From NCBI GenBank assembly GCA_964444125.1, contig CAYUFB010000014.1:1-31127 (forward strand): DNA of 31,127 nt. The letters run 5' to 3'. The notes below the pieces were generated by a model, which did not search any database, was not told the DNA's origin, and saw nothing but the letters and a program-made list of their open reading frames with translations. This document shows, one piece after another, positions 7,784 through 16,779 of this stretch (positions are counted from its first letter, which is position 1; each line of letters opens with the position of its first letter). The DNA is from CAYUFB01 sp964444125. Its GTDB lineage: Bacteria; Patescibacteriota; Dojkabacteria; B142; JAFGMG01. Position numbers and translations under genes: made by a program.

Positions 7784-8890
7784 ATGAACAACAAAAAAAA
7801 TCCTCAATTCTCTGTGACTGTAGTTGAACATATGGATGATCCAGATAAGAAACTGGCATCATTTCATTGGCAATTTGTATCAAATTCTTTAGGTGTTATT
7901 GATTACAAAGTTGCAAGAAATATGGGGATAGAAATTTATGAAGAGACTGAGTGTATTGACGAGAGAGCTGCTGCTCAGACAATTATGACAGGCAGAATTA
8001 GAATAGAGAATAATTGTCCTGGTGGTGGGTTTGACTATTTCACCAAAGAGGATATCAGGGCAATTTTATTAAGAAGCGAAGGACTAGTTGTATTAGATCC
8101 GCATAGAAGCTGTGGTTGGGGAGGGATTAGACTAAATTTCTATATCAATTACAAAAAGGAAATCTCAAAGCCAATTGATGGTACAACTATGGTTATCCCA
8201 TCTGGTGTTACATTTGCTAACGGTATTGACTATATTCATTATTTAATTGCAGACTCGTTTGTTGATTCAAATTTCTTAAATAGTGTTATGCGAAGTGCTA
8301 GGATACAAAGAGAGTATAATTTTAGGCAGGATTTTGAAAGGGCACTACAAGAGGCATTTGCGAAGGATGGGCAATTGGTATTCAAAGACAGCCTGCATCA
8401 AGAACTTCTCGAGCTAGCATTTGTATACGCAAAATTAAAGGAGTTGAAAGTGTTATTTGATAATGAAGCAAGGACTCTTGGACTTGATTTTGCACATATC
8501 AGATTGAACCCTGACTTATTATTTGATCAGCCAACTCATCATGTAGCAGCTGGAGCTGTGTTAAACATTGGCAAAAGAAGATTGTTAAGAAGGTTCCCAT
8601 TAGAAAGTGCATATCCTGAATCATTTTTTGTTGATGTAGATATGGGTAGAATGTTTGATGTACTTGATGTAATAGTAAATATCCTAGAAGGAGGACATTC
8701 TTTGACTAATGATAAATCCCATCAGGTATATATTGTCTGTACAGCAAGGCAGCTGAATGATCTACAGGAAGTCGTCAAAGGGTATATTGCAAGGCGCAAA
8801 ATTAATAGTGATAAAGAAATCTTCATCCACTTGATTGAAGATGATGAGAGGCCAAAATCTCAAGAAGAGATTTTGGCTTTAGTAAGGTAA
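7784..8890 (+). CDS. Beta-carbonic-anhydrase-like putative zinc protein (function unproven)
   Basis: I know no named family for this 368-residue soluble protein. Its first third, however, carries all the zinc-site motifs of beta-carbonic anhydrases in the right order and spacing. C57-I-D59-E-R61 matches C-x-D-x-R (first Cys ligand plus the Asp/Arg pair); IENNCPGG (74-81) sits where IRNAGG normally stands; DIRAILLRS (90-98) matches the (D)xIRSLLLS helix; and H107-R-S-C110-GWGG matches H-x-x-C-G (the other two ligands). The Cys-to-His distance is 50 residues, against about 55 in the classical enzymes. The remaining ~240 residues are unfamiliar and include THHVAAGAVLN. There is no signal peptide, so a cytoplasmic location is likely. 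It may hydrate CO2, or be a relative with another substrate. It has its own promoter, and a gene with a degenerate form of the same layout follows it. Confidence 0.72.
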   Translation: MNNKKNPQFSVTVVEHMDDPDKKLASFHWQFVSNSLGVIDYKVARNMGIEIYEETECIDERAAAQTIMTGRIRIENNCPGGGFDYFTKEDIRAILLRSEGLVVLDPHRSCGWGGIRLNFYINYKKEISKPIDGTTMVIPSGVTFANGIDYIHYLIADSFVDSNFLNSVMRSARIQREYNFRQDFERALQEAFAKDGQLVFKDSLHQELLELAFVYAKLKELKVLFDNEARTLGLDFAHIRLNPDLLFDQPTHHVAAGAVLNIGKRRLLRRFPLESAYPESFFVDVDMGRMFDVLDVIVNILEGGHSLTNDKSHQVYIVCTARQLNDLQEVVKGYIARRKINSDKEIFIHLIEDDERPKSQEEILALVR

Positions 8891-8908
8891 TCAAATTCCC
8901 CTACTTGC

Positions 8909-8938
8909 TTGATTCTGTCTATCGCATAGGTATATAAT
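8909..8938 (+). promoter_or_regulatory. Putative promoter of the gene at 8965
   Basis: TTGATT (8909-8914, four of six) and a perfect TATAAT (8933-8938) have an 18-base spacer. The -10 ends 26 bases before the ATG at 8965. Confidence 0.55.
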
Positions 8939-8964
8939 CACTGGTCTTTTATTACTATAAGCAA

Positions 8965-10146
8965 ATGACTATGGCCGGTGGTGAGAATCTTGATCCTATA
9001 TATCAACTTGAGTCTTTCGGCTTTGTTGTGCCAGGAGATGAGAGTGTTTCAGAATCTGAATGTAGATTACGAAATTGGATAAGCTCGGAGGGAGTTGGAG
9101 ATCACGAAATCCCATTTATCTACAAAGGTAATTCGATCACTTCACCAGGATCAATTTTTACTGTTAACGAAGTTGCACAAGTACTAGGCCAAGAAAATTC
9201 TACTGGTCGAGAGGGAATAGCTTTTGCAATACATGGAAATATTCATGCATTGAATATTGATCTAGCAAGAGATTTGAGTTTCTATGAACCAAGCCAACAA
9301 GAGAAAAAGATAATAGAAGAACTCATTGGAATTAAAGATTTTCAATCAGTTTTTGGCGATACGTTTGATATAGGTCCTAACGAATTTATTGGCAAACTAG
9401 TTGAGCAAGGGTTGAGTTTGCACGATGCTACAGATAAACAGGCACACCAAGGTTGTGCAGTATTAAATACTGCACAAAAAATTTATCTTGCCACAAGATT
9501 CTACAAAGAGGTTTTACCTAGAATTATAGGCATAGAAGATTCACAAACTGTGAATGTGTATTTCGAGGACTCGAGTTTGAATAATGGTAACGCAGATGAC
9601 GTTTATCAATTTGAAATTGACAGCGACAGTGGTCAAATGAGATTTGCCAATGGTGGTGAAATACAAAAATCTATTAACGAAGCGTTTGTTTTTGGTTGTG
9701 TAGACGAGACAGCGGGTACTCAAGATTTTGGTAGAGGTGAGAATGCTCATAATGCAAAATATATATCAATCGGCACAAAAGGTACCTCAATCGATGCATT
9801 CTTGATTTCAGATCATCTTCAATTAAAGGAGCCAGGCTTTGCAAGTTTACATTTTTTGCATCATCAAGATAGAGATCATGTTGACGATGCTAGGTTTTCA
9901 CCTGTGACGAAAAGCACTAAGGCTAATTTCGATCATCTAGTAAGAGTAATTGCTGCAAATAATGAGCAAAATGCCGAGATAGTCATTGATAAAAGGTTGC
10001 TTAAAGTATATCTACCGCTAATTCAAGAGCTAAGAGATAGAAATAACGAAAATGATGAATCTCATAAGCTTCAATCCATAAGATTGGTGATAGTTGATGA
10101 AGAAAAAGGAAGCTATGATACAAAAATTTTAAGTCTCGCTGCGTAA
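8965..10146 (+). CDS. Unrecognised 393-residue protein, possibly a degenerate beta-carbonic-anhydrase-like fold
   Basis: I do not recognise the family. It has no signal peptide or membrane segment. In the C-terminal half, FVFGC245-V-D247-E-T249 is followed by AKYISIG, a helix-like stretch (SIDAFLISDHLQL) and FLHH300-Q-D-R303. The 55-residue spacing from C245 to H300 and the order of elements recall C-x-D-x-R ... H-x-x-C of beta-carbonic anhydrases, but the motif arginine is T249 and the second cysteine is R303, so the classical zinc site would be broken. A separate H161-Q-G-C164 lies in the N-terminal half and could supply ligands. The preceding gene has intact motifs, so the two may be diverged paralogues; this is inference from motif layout. 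Met1 (8965) and Met3 (8971) are both possible starts. It has its own promoter. Confidence 0.7.
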   Translation: MTMAGGENLDPIYQLESFGFVVPGDESVSESECRLRNWISSEGVGDHEIPFIYKGNSITSPGSIFTVNEVAQVLGQENSTGREGIAFAIHGNIHALNIDLARDLSFYEPSQQEKKIIEELIGIKDFQSVFGDTFDIGPNEFIGKLVEQGLSLHDATDKQAHQGCAVLNTAQKIYLATRFYKEVLPRIIGIEDSQTVNVYFEDSSLNNGNADDVYQFEIDSDSGQMRFANGGEIQKSINEAFVFGCVDETAGTQDFGRGENAHNAKYISIGTKGTSIDAFLISDHLQLKEPGFASLHFLHHQDRDHVDDARFSPVTKSTKANFDHLVRVIAANNEQNAEIVIDKRLLKVYLPLIQELRDRNNENDESHKLQSIRLVIVDEEKGSYDTKILSLAA

Positions 10147-10180
10147 TAAATATCACAAATATTTGCAATGTATTCAAACC

Positions 10181-10189
10181 TGATATAGA
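10181..10189 (+). promoter_or_regulatory. Putative extended -10 promoter of the beta-helix surface protein gene
   Basis: TGATATAGA (10181-10189) fits TGn plus a four-of-six -10 box. It ends 33 bases before the ATG at 10223 but only 9 bases before the GTG at 10199, which favours the ATG as start. Confidence 0.4.
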
Positions 10190-10222
10190 CTAAATTAGGT
10201 GAATATAAATTATCTCAAACTA

Positions 10223-13200
10223 ATGGATAGGTATAATAAGATTACTGGAATTAACTTCTTTAGCCCTGTTGCTGTATTAGTGTTCATGGGCTTTGTGTTG
10301 GCTATTGCATGGGCTGTAAATGCTTATGCAATAGATGTCACCGGGAATATCGCTACTGATACTACATGGACAATTGATAATAGTCCTTATGTTTTGACTG
10401 GTAATGTTCAAATTCAAAGCGGAGCTACTTTGACTATTGATCCTGGTGTTGAAGTCCACTCTAATGGAAATTACTATATTCATGTTGCCGGAGGAGGAAA
10501 TATGGTTGTAAATGGTACAGCTGGTAATATGGTTACCTTCCGGCATGCCACTGCAACTACTCCAAACAGTTGGGGAGGATTGTATGTTGCCCAGAGCGGA
10601 AATTTGACAATAAATTATGCAAATATTAAACATGCTTCAACTGGCATTAAGTCAGAACGTGGCACTTTAAGTGTTTCTGATTCATTAATAGAAAATAATC
10701 ATGTGGGAATTGAAGTATTTGGCTATCAGGCATCGGTTACTACAGCAAGAAACACTTTCAACTCAAATTCATATCTGCCTATTGTGATTAATCCTGATGT
10801 TGGAACTGTAAGTCTGGGACAAGGAGTTGATGCAGATATACTAGGTAGTGGTGCTACTAAAAACGGTTATAATGCAATAGGGATGAGTTATTCAAGAACT
10901 GTTGAATATGACTGTCCTTCAGATATCTGCACAATACCCCAAAGAACTTTTGCTGGAATTGCAAACATTCCATATTTATTTTGGAATTCATTTGAGCTTC
11001 AATATGATACTTTAAGTATTGATCCAGGTGTGATTATTAAATTTAGAGGTTCTCTACTTAGATTTACGAATAATGCCAAAATGACCATAAACGGCACAGT
11101 AGGAAATGAGGCAATTTTCACCTCTCACAAAGACGATACATATGGTGGAGATACAAATAATGATGGAACAACCATACCTGCAAGAGGTGATTGGGGAGGT
11201 TTTGTTTTCTCAACATCAAAAACGTTTACTATCAATGGTGCTAAGATCCTTTACGCAAATGCTATAGAATCAAATTCTTATGGGTATATAAATGCAACTG
11301 ATTCATTGTTAAGCGATATTTCTACTCCTTTTCGGCTAGATAGTTATTCATCACTTACTACAGCAAGAAATACTTTCCAGAATATTTATGACGTACCTAT
11401 CTATATGACCCCAAATTCTGTTTTCAATCCAGGTCAAGGTGCGGATGCAGATATTTTCGGCTCAAATATACCAATTAAGGCAATTGGCCTTTTGCCAAAT
11501 AGTAGCTGTCCTGCTGGTACATGCACTCTTAGTTCAAAAATTTTCGCTGGAATTACCAATATACCATACTATATCCCTGGCGAATTATGGTGGACAAATC
11601 ATATGTATAAGTTTAATCCTGGTTTGATAATTAAATTTAAAGTAAATGGTTCGATTGTTTTAAATGCAAATGCCAGCGTCCAATTGAATGGTGATATAAC
11701 TGATAATATTTATTTGACTTCAATAAAAGATGATAGCATCGGTGGAGATACAAACAGTGATGGTACTGCCACAACACCTCTTAAGGGTGATTATAGAGGA
11801 TTTGATTGCCGAGGAGGTGGTAGTGCTGATATAAAATTCACAAATATTACCTATGCAGGTTCGTCAATATATGGTCAAATTAATAGTGTCTCAATTACTG
11901 ACTCAAATTTCAATCAAGTCAATTATGCAGTGTACATAGAAAATCATATATCAACTCTTTCCACTGCTAGAAATACCTTTTCAAATCTGACTGTTACTCC
12001 AATCGCGATTTCGCCAAGTGTCACCTATACTACCGGGACTGGAGCTGATGTCGATATTCTTGGATCAAACATTGGAATTAGAGCCATTACTCTGCTGGGA
12101 AGTAATACCTGTCCCGCTGGAGGATGTACAGTTAAACAGCTAAATTTTGCTGGGATTTCTAACATCCCATATCTTATGCCTGGAGAAATCTGGTGGTGGA
12201 CACATCTTTATAAAGTAGATCCAGGTGTAATAATTAAATTTAATGTTGGTGCGAGCTTGAACTTTAGCAATAACGCTTCTCTTCAGTTAAACGGAACTTC
12301 AAGCAATAATATATATATCACATCAATTAGAGATGATAGCATTGGTGGTGATACTAATAATGATGGAAATGCTACTGCGCCTCAGAAAGCTAATTATCAT
12401 GGAATTGTAGGCAGAGGGCCTTTTTCTGCAGATATAAAATATACGAGATTTACCTACGGCAATAGGGTTATTAGTGGACAGATAAATAACGTTCAAATCG
12501 TCGATTCATATATGAGTGATTTTCACAATGTAATATATATTGATAGTACTCTTGGTACACTTTTGACTTCTAGAAATACTTTCGAAAACATTACTGGTGT
12601 GGTAGTTGCAATGCCGCCAAGTGTGGTTTACACACCAGGAATCGATGCCAATAAAGATATTTTAGGCAGTAATATAGGAATAGATGCTATACAATTGTTT
12701 ACTACAAGCAACTGCCCCGCTGGAGGATGTATAATAAAGTCGTTGAATTTTGCTGGCATTAGTAATATTCCCTATTATGTAGCTGGAAGTCCTTGGTGGC
12801 AAAACAATCACGTATACGTTTTTGATCCTGGCGTAATTATTAAATATTCACCTGGCTCATATGTGACCATAAATAATAATGCTCGTATTTCGATTAATGG
12901 TAATAACGAAAATAGAGTATATTTCACTTCTATTCATGATGATACTATTGGCGGTGATACAAATAAAAACGGTTCAGACACTGTACCTGCTATAGTCGAT
13001 ACAAAATTCTTTATTATTAATAGTGGTGCTAACCAGATTGATTTTGCAGAATTTAGGTACAGTACTACAGCTCTAACGCCTCGTGGGTCTAGCTCTTTGG
13101 TTATGAATGATAGTGTCTTCAGACACTGCAATTATGCAATATATAACGAATCTTCAGTCTCTCCTGTATTAGCTAGAAATAATTTCCTAGATCAAACGGG

Positions 13201-16200
13201 TTTATTCAATAATGTTGCAACATATTTTAATGCAGAAAATCAATATTGGGGCACGTCAACTGGACCCCAAGATTCTTCCAATGATGGAGCATGCCCTATC
13301 AATAACGGCACGGGGGGTACGGTAAATGACAATGCTACAAGAACAATAGATTATTGTCCATTCTCCACAAAAGAATTCAACGTAGCCGCTATTCCAACTA
13401 CATCAATTGTCTCTGGCGTTTCGAATATATATGCTGGATTATCGAAAGAAATAGTTGTCGATTATATTGATGACAATGGTGCTAGTGATCTAAAAAATAT
13501 GTATCTATCAATTACTAATCCATCTGGCACAACAATTTCATTTGTAGCTGATAACGGATCTAACGGTATAGATTTACTTCCAGTAAATATAACTGGAGGT
13601 GAATATGTCACAAATATCACATATGATAGATATTATGAATACAATGATACTTATACAACAAGAATAGTGTGGAAATTTACATCTATTGGCTGGAACTGGA
13701 CTGAGAGTAATGATGTAGAATATTCTGTTAGAGCTGTAGATGTAGGAGATCAAGATAGTGGTTGGATTTCTACTGATAATAACTATATTTATGAAAACGA
13801 CCTTGATTTTTATGGTACGCTAAGTGCTACAGGTCAATATCAGGGAAGTCTATCAAGTGGGGATTATGTAAGGGGTGGGGAGAGTATCACATGGTCAGGA
13901 GTCAAAGTTGTATACGAAGGTACAACAGATGTATATCCACCAGACGATTCATTTAATGTAATACTGACAGATGATGATACAGGAAGCTGGAATGATACAA
14001 CATCATCAGGAAGAGATATAAGTATAGTATCAGTAGCAGATAATCTCACAGATACAGAAGATATACACACACTGGCCATCACAGATATCCCAACAGGAGG
14101 TAGTGCGATAAGAAGTCTTATTTATACGATAAGGGTAGATGGAGATACACCAGATATAGTCGAAGTGACAGGAAATAGCAATAACGTATGGCAGGCTACA
14201 GATGGTGGACCAGTAATAAGTTGGACAAATCCAAATTCTCCATCGGGAGATACATATTACATCACAAATGATGGAAGTGAGCCTACATCATCAAACTATC
14301 ATTACATGACCACAAATAATAGTTATGATCTGCCAGATCAAGGCATAGGTATGACAACGATAAAAGTGATAGCAAGAAATGGAGTAGGAATATATTCGCA
14401 GATAAGGACATTTACAATTAAGTATGATAATTCATCACCAGATATAGTTGATATCATTGGTGAGAATGAGGGAGTATGGCAGAACACAAACCCAGGACCA
14501 GTGATAAGTTGGACAGATCCAAATTCACCATCAGATGATACATTCTANNNNNNNNNNNNNNNNNNNNNNNNNNNNNNNNNNNNNNNNNNNNNNNNNNNNN
14601 NNNNNNNNNNNNNNNNNNNNNNNNNNNNNNNNNNNNNNNNNNNNNNNTCACCATCAGATGATACATTCTACATAACAATAGATGGAAGTGAGCCGACAAT
14701 TGCGAATTATGAATATTCAACAATAGAGACTAGCTACGATTTACCAGATATGGATACCGGTATCACTACAATCAAAGTAAGACCTGCAAGTGGTATAGGT
14801 ACCTATGGTCTGACACGAAGCTTTGTACTGAAATATGATCCAACCATACCAGATATAGTCGATATTGTAGGAGAGTATGATGGAGAATGGCAGAATGTAG
14901 ATCCGGGACCAGAGGTAAGTTGGACCAATCCAAACTCTCCGTCAGGAGACACATTTTATATCACAATAGATGGCACTGAACCAACAAGTGTAAACTATCA
15001 ATATACTACAACAAGCACTGGTTACGATCTACCGGATTTAGGTCAAGGGGAGACAGTGGTTAGGGTTAGGCCAAGAAATGGTGCAGGTACATATGGAATA
15101 GCATATAGTTTTGTAGTTAGATTTGATTCTATACCACCAACAAACGTATCGAATCTTTCTATTCAGGTATTATCGACATCTAGTTTGAAATTGGATTGGA
15201 CAAATCCTGTAAATAGTGATTTCGCAAAAGTCAAAATCTTACGTAAACTTGGCTCATTGCCTCTTTCTGAAAATGATGGATCTTTAGTATATGAGGGTAC
15301 TCTTTCATCATTCACAGATACAAATCTTGCTGAGGATACGAAATACTATTACTCAGTTTTCGCAATTGACAATTTGGGCAATATATCTTCAGGTGCTGGA
15401 ACAAGTGCTACTACACTGAAAACTCCAACAAGTGGTCAAACAGGATCGGGTGGAACAGGTACTACGCCACCACCGTCAACTGGTACAACAACGCCTCCAG
15501 CCCCTGAAACACAGCCCGTGATCTCAGATGAGATGTACGAAGAGGTCGCAAATGAGATAGATAGATCAAAACCATTAGAAATACCCAAAGAGAAGTCACT
15601 TGTTACTTTGATATTTGATAACATGACATTAGATATTTTCGCTGGAGATAAAATTCATTTCTTCCCTCAGTCTGAAGTTACCTTAAAGATTGAGAAGTCC
15701 AAATTGATGAAAGATGCTACTGCGGAATTGGATAAGGTACTACTTTTAGTAGAAAACGATACTTATATAATGAAATATACTCCAGAAGAGGATACATATG
15801 AAGCATCATTTTCAGTTGGTGAGATGAAAGGTGACTTTGAGGCCAAAATCCTTGCTATTTATATGGATGATACAACTAAAACCTTGACTTTGGGCTATTC
15901 TGTTGATCCTTACGGATATATCTATACTACAAATAATCAAGGAGAACAGAGAATTAATGGTGCTCGAATTGAATTATGGACAAATAGCACAAGTCCACAG
16001 CTTTGGGAATCAAATGATAATGAAAAATATCCAAATCCTCAAATAACAAAAATGAATGGTGAATATATGTTCCTTGTTGAGCCAGGATCTTATCAATTAA
16101 AAGTATTTGCTGATGGTTACAATGATTATGAGAGTGAGTGGTTTGAGGTTACTAATAGAATTATACAAATGAATATCAAGCTTGAAAAAGAAAAAAATTA

Positions 16201-16285
16201 TCTTGTTCCAATCGTTCTTGTTATTGGAATCCTTGCGGTTGGACTTTCAGGATACTATGTTATCTCAAAAAAGAAAACTGTTTAG
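10223..16285 (+). CDS. Giant cell-surface beta-helix protein with tandem modules, FN3 domain and C-terminal anchor
   Basis: About 2,000 residues; the exact length is uncertain because of 100 N at 14548-14647. The ATG at 10223 gives a signal peptide (basic start, hydrophobic core, NAYA end); a GTG at 10199 is possible but sits too close to the putative -10. Coding 10330-13200 is parallel-beta-helix-like, with four ~600-base units, each holding a C-P-x-x-x-C pair, a FAGI-x-NIPY stretch, DPGVIIKF-like strands and a D-D-x-x-GGDTN-x-D/N-G loop that could bind calcium. After two further beta-rich domains come three 288-base modules (PDIVDI...ISWTNPNSPSGDT...DLPD), one FN3 domain (~15137-15425), a Thr/Pro/Gly linker, a beta domain, a carboxypeptidase-regulatory-like domain (INGARIELW...GSYQLKVFADGY), a transmembrane helix and a KKK tail. 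It is therefore probably displayed outside and anchored at its C-terminus. Adhesion or substrate binding is a guess. Confidence 0.85.
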   Translation: MDRYNKITGINFFSPVAVLVFMGFVLAIAWAVNAYAIDVTGNIATDTTWTIDNSPYVLTGNVQIQSGATLTIDPGVEVHSNGNYYIHVAGGGNMVVNGTAGNMVTFRHATATTPNSWGGLYVAQSGNLTINYANIKHASTGIKSERGTLSVSDSLIENNHVGIEVFGYQASVTTARNTFNSNSYLPIVINPDVGTVSLGQGVDADILGSGATKNGYNAIGMSYSRTVEYDCPSDICTIPQRTFAGIANIPYLFWNSFELQYDTLSIDPGVIIKFRGSLLRFTNNAKMTINGTVGNEAIFTSHKDDTYGGDTNNDGTTIPARGDWGGFVFSTSKTFTINGAKILYANAIESNSYGYINATDSLLSDISTPFRLDSYSSLTTARNTFQNIYDVPIYMTPNSVFNPGQGADADIFGSNIPIKAIGLLPNSSCPAGTCTLSSKIFAGITNIPYYIPGELWWTNHMYKFNPGLIIKFKVNGSIVLNANASVQLNGDITDNIYLTSIKDDSIGGDTNSDGTATTPLKGDYRGFDCRGGGSADIKFTNITYAGSSIYGQINSVSITDSNFNQVNYAVYIENHISTLSTARNTFSNLTVTPIAISPSVTYTTGTGADVDILGSNIGIRAITLLGSNTCPAGGCTVKQLNFAGISNIPYLMPGEIWWWTHLYKVDPGVIIKFNVGASLNFSNNASLQLNGTSSNNIYITSIRDDSIGGDTNNDGNATAPQKANYHGIVGRGPFSADIKYTRFTYGNRVISGQINNVQIVDSYMSDFHNVIYIDSTLGTLLTSRNTFENITGVVVAMPPSVVYTPGIDANKDILGSNIGIDAIQLFTTSNCPAGGCIIKSLNFAGISNIPYYVAGSPWWQNNHVYVFDPGVIIKYSPGSYVTINNNARISINGNNENRVYFTSIHDDTIGGDTNKNGSDTVPAIVDTKFFIINSGANQIDFAEFRYSTTALTPRGSSSLVMNDSVFRHCNYAIYNESSVSPVLARNNFLDQTGLFNNVATYFNAENQYWGTSTGPQDSSNDGACPINNGTGGTVNDNATRTIDYCPFSTKEFNVAAIPTTSIVSGVSNIYAGLSKEIVVDYIDDNGASDLKNMYLSITNPSGTTISFVADNGSNGIDLLPVNITGGEYVTNITYDRYYEYNDTYTTRIVWKFTSIGWNWTESNDVEYSVRAVDVGDQDSGWISTDNNYIYENDLDFYGTLSATGQYQGSLSSGDYVRGGESITWSGVKVVYEGTTDVYPPDDSFNVILTDDDTGSWNDTTSSGRDISIVSVADNLTDTEDIHTLAITDIPTGGSAIRSLIYTIRVDGDTPDIVEVTGNSNNVWQATDGGPVISWTNPNSPSGDTYYITNDGSEPTSSNYHYMTTNNSYDLPDQGIGMTTIKVIARNGVGIYSQIRTFTIKYDNSSPDIVDIIGENEGVWQNTNPGPVISWTDPNSPSDDTFXXXXXXXXXXXXXXXXXXXXXXXXXXXXXXXXXXSPSDDTFYITIDGSEPTIANYEYSTIETSYDLPDMDTGITTIKVRPASGIGTYGLTRSFVLKYDPTIPDIVDIVGEYDGEWQNVDPGPEVSWTNPNSPSGDTFYITIDGTEPTSVNYQYTTTSTGYDLPDLGQGETVVRVRPRNGAGTYGIAYSFVVRFDSIPPTNVSNLSIQVLSTSSLKLDWTNPVNSDFAKVKILRKLGSLPLSENDGSLVYEGTLSSFTDTNLAEDTKYYYSVFAIDNLGNISSGAGTSATTLKTPTSGQTGSGGTGTTPPPSTGTTTPPAPETQPVISDEMYEEVANEIDRSKPLEIPKEKSLVTLIFDNMTLDIFAGDKIHFFPQSEVTLKIEKSKLMKDATAELDKVLLLVENDTYIMKYTPEEDTYEASFSVGEMKGDFEAKILAIYMDDTTKTLTLGYSVDPYGYIYTTNNQGEQRINGARIELWTNSTSPQLWESNDNEKYPNPQITKMNGEYMFLVEPGSYQLKVFADGYNDYESEWFEVTNRIIQMNIKLEKEKNYLVPIVLVIGILAVGLSGYYVISKKKTV
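10913..13195 (+). repeat. About four ~600-bp coding repeats (beta-helix units)
   Basis: The C-P-x-x-x-C codons start at 10913, 11507, 12110 and 12713 (spacings 594, 603, 603). The D-D-x-x-GGDTN loops start at 11132, 11729, 12332 and 12938 (spacings 597, 603, 606). ACTGCAAGAAAT-like (TARNTF) segments recur as well. A more diverged unit precedes the first (10400-10900), and the last lacks its 3' part. Confidence 0.88.
14150..15136 (+). repeat. Three tandem 288-bp modules interrupted by the assembly gap
   Basis: Modules begin at the proline codons at 14150, 14438 and 14849 and end at 15136. The first and third are each exactly 288 bases (96 codons). The second measures 411 bases with the N run and 288 if the 23-base sequence present on both sides of the gap is counted once. 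Confidence 0.9.
14548..14647. other. Scaffold gap (100 N)
   Basis: Exactly 100 N. The 23 bases just before it (14525-14547) are identical to the 23 bases just after it (14648-14670), so the flanking contigs may simply overlap, or a repeat may have been collapsed. Translation across the N run is only formal. Confidence 1.
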
Positions 16286-16292
16286 ATAGTAC

Positions 16293-16727
16293 CTATTTGT
16301 GATACTTCCCACCTGATAGAAGGTTGCCACATCTATATATTTGTTCCAGTAGAAGCATAAGTGCGACTTCATGAGGAAAGGTCATATTACTCAACGAAAG
16401 TTTTTTGATATTTTGCTCTTGCACATTATCGTCAAAGCCCCAAGCATTTGCAATTACAAAATTAAGCTTAACTGAAGAATTTTTCCATTTGGTTAGCTTT
16501 TTTGAAAATTCTTTAGTAGTCAGACCTTCCCCGTTTTCAGTTAGCAGGATTGTAATTTCTCCAGGTCTGGAGATCTTTTTTATAACATCGGTATTAATCT
16601 TTCTATTAGGATCAAAATGTGATATCAGAGCAGTTTTGAAATATTTATTCGATAGTTTCAAATAGTAGTTAGAAAGCGTATAAATTTCTTGATTTTTTAT
16701 TTTTCCAAAATGATGAATAGTTATCAT
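16293..16727 (-). CDS. rlmH: 23S rRNA (pseudouridine1915-N3)-methyltransferase RlmH
   Basis: RlmH is a small SPOUT-class methyltransferase that methylates pseudouridine 1915 of 23S rRNA on assembled ribosomes, using S-adenosylmethionine. The 144 residues are close to the usual ~155. The diagnostic C-terminus is present: SLSNMTFPHEVALMLLLEQIYR (111-132) and the terminal YHK. LLTENGEGLTTKEF (61-74) matches the conserved LDERGK...S-x-E-F segment. The usual GGxxG of the cofactor loop reads A93-N-A-W-G97, so the first glycines are replaced; whether this is a lineage trait cannot be told here. It converges with the giant surface-protein gene, with 7 bases between stops, and diverges from the small membrane protein gene at 16780; the intervening 52 bases must hold both promoters. 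Confidence 0.93.
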   Translation of the reverse strand: MITIHHFGKIKNQEIYTLSNYYLKLSNKYFKTALISHFDPNRKINTDVIKKISRPGEITILLTENGEGLTTKEFSKKLTKWKNSSVKLNFVIANAWGFDDNVQEQNIKKLSLSNMTFPHEVALMLLLEQIYRCGNLLSGGKYHK

Positions 16728-16746
16728 AGCGTCAAAAATAAGATAT

Positions 16747-16755
16747 TGATATAAT
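16747..16755 (+). promoter_or_regulatory. Putative extended -10 promoter of the smORF-mnmA operon
   Basis: TGATATAAT (16747-16755) is a perfect TGn-TATAAT extended -10. It ends 24 bases before the ATG at 16780. The identical nine bases precede the antiporter gene at 27959-27967. Confidence 0.6.
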
Positions 16756-16779
16756 TAGTGTATTATTACATATATTTAG

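Noticed and set aside
10157..10166. CAAATATTTG palindrome after the gene at 8965 as a terminator
   Set aside because: A five-base AT-rich arm with no loop and no T-tract is too weak.
10199..10222. GTG at 10199 as the start of the giant surface protein
   Set aside because: It is only 9 bases after the putative -10 box; the ATG at 10223 still gives a complete signal peptide and a leader length like the neighbours. Not excluded.
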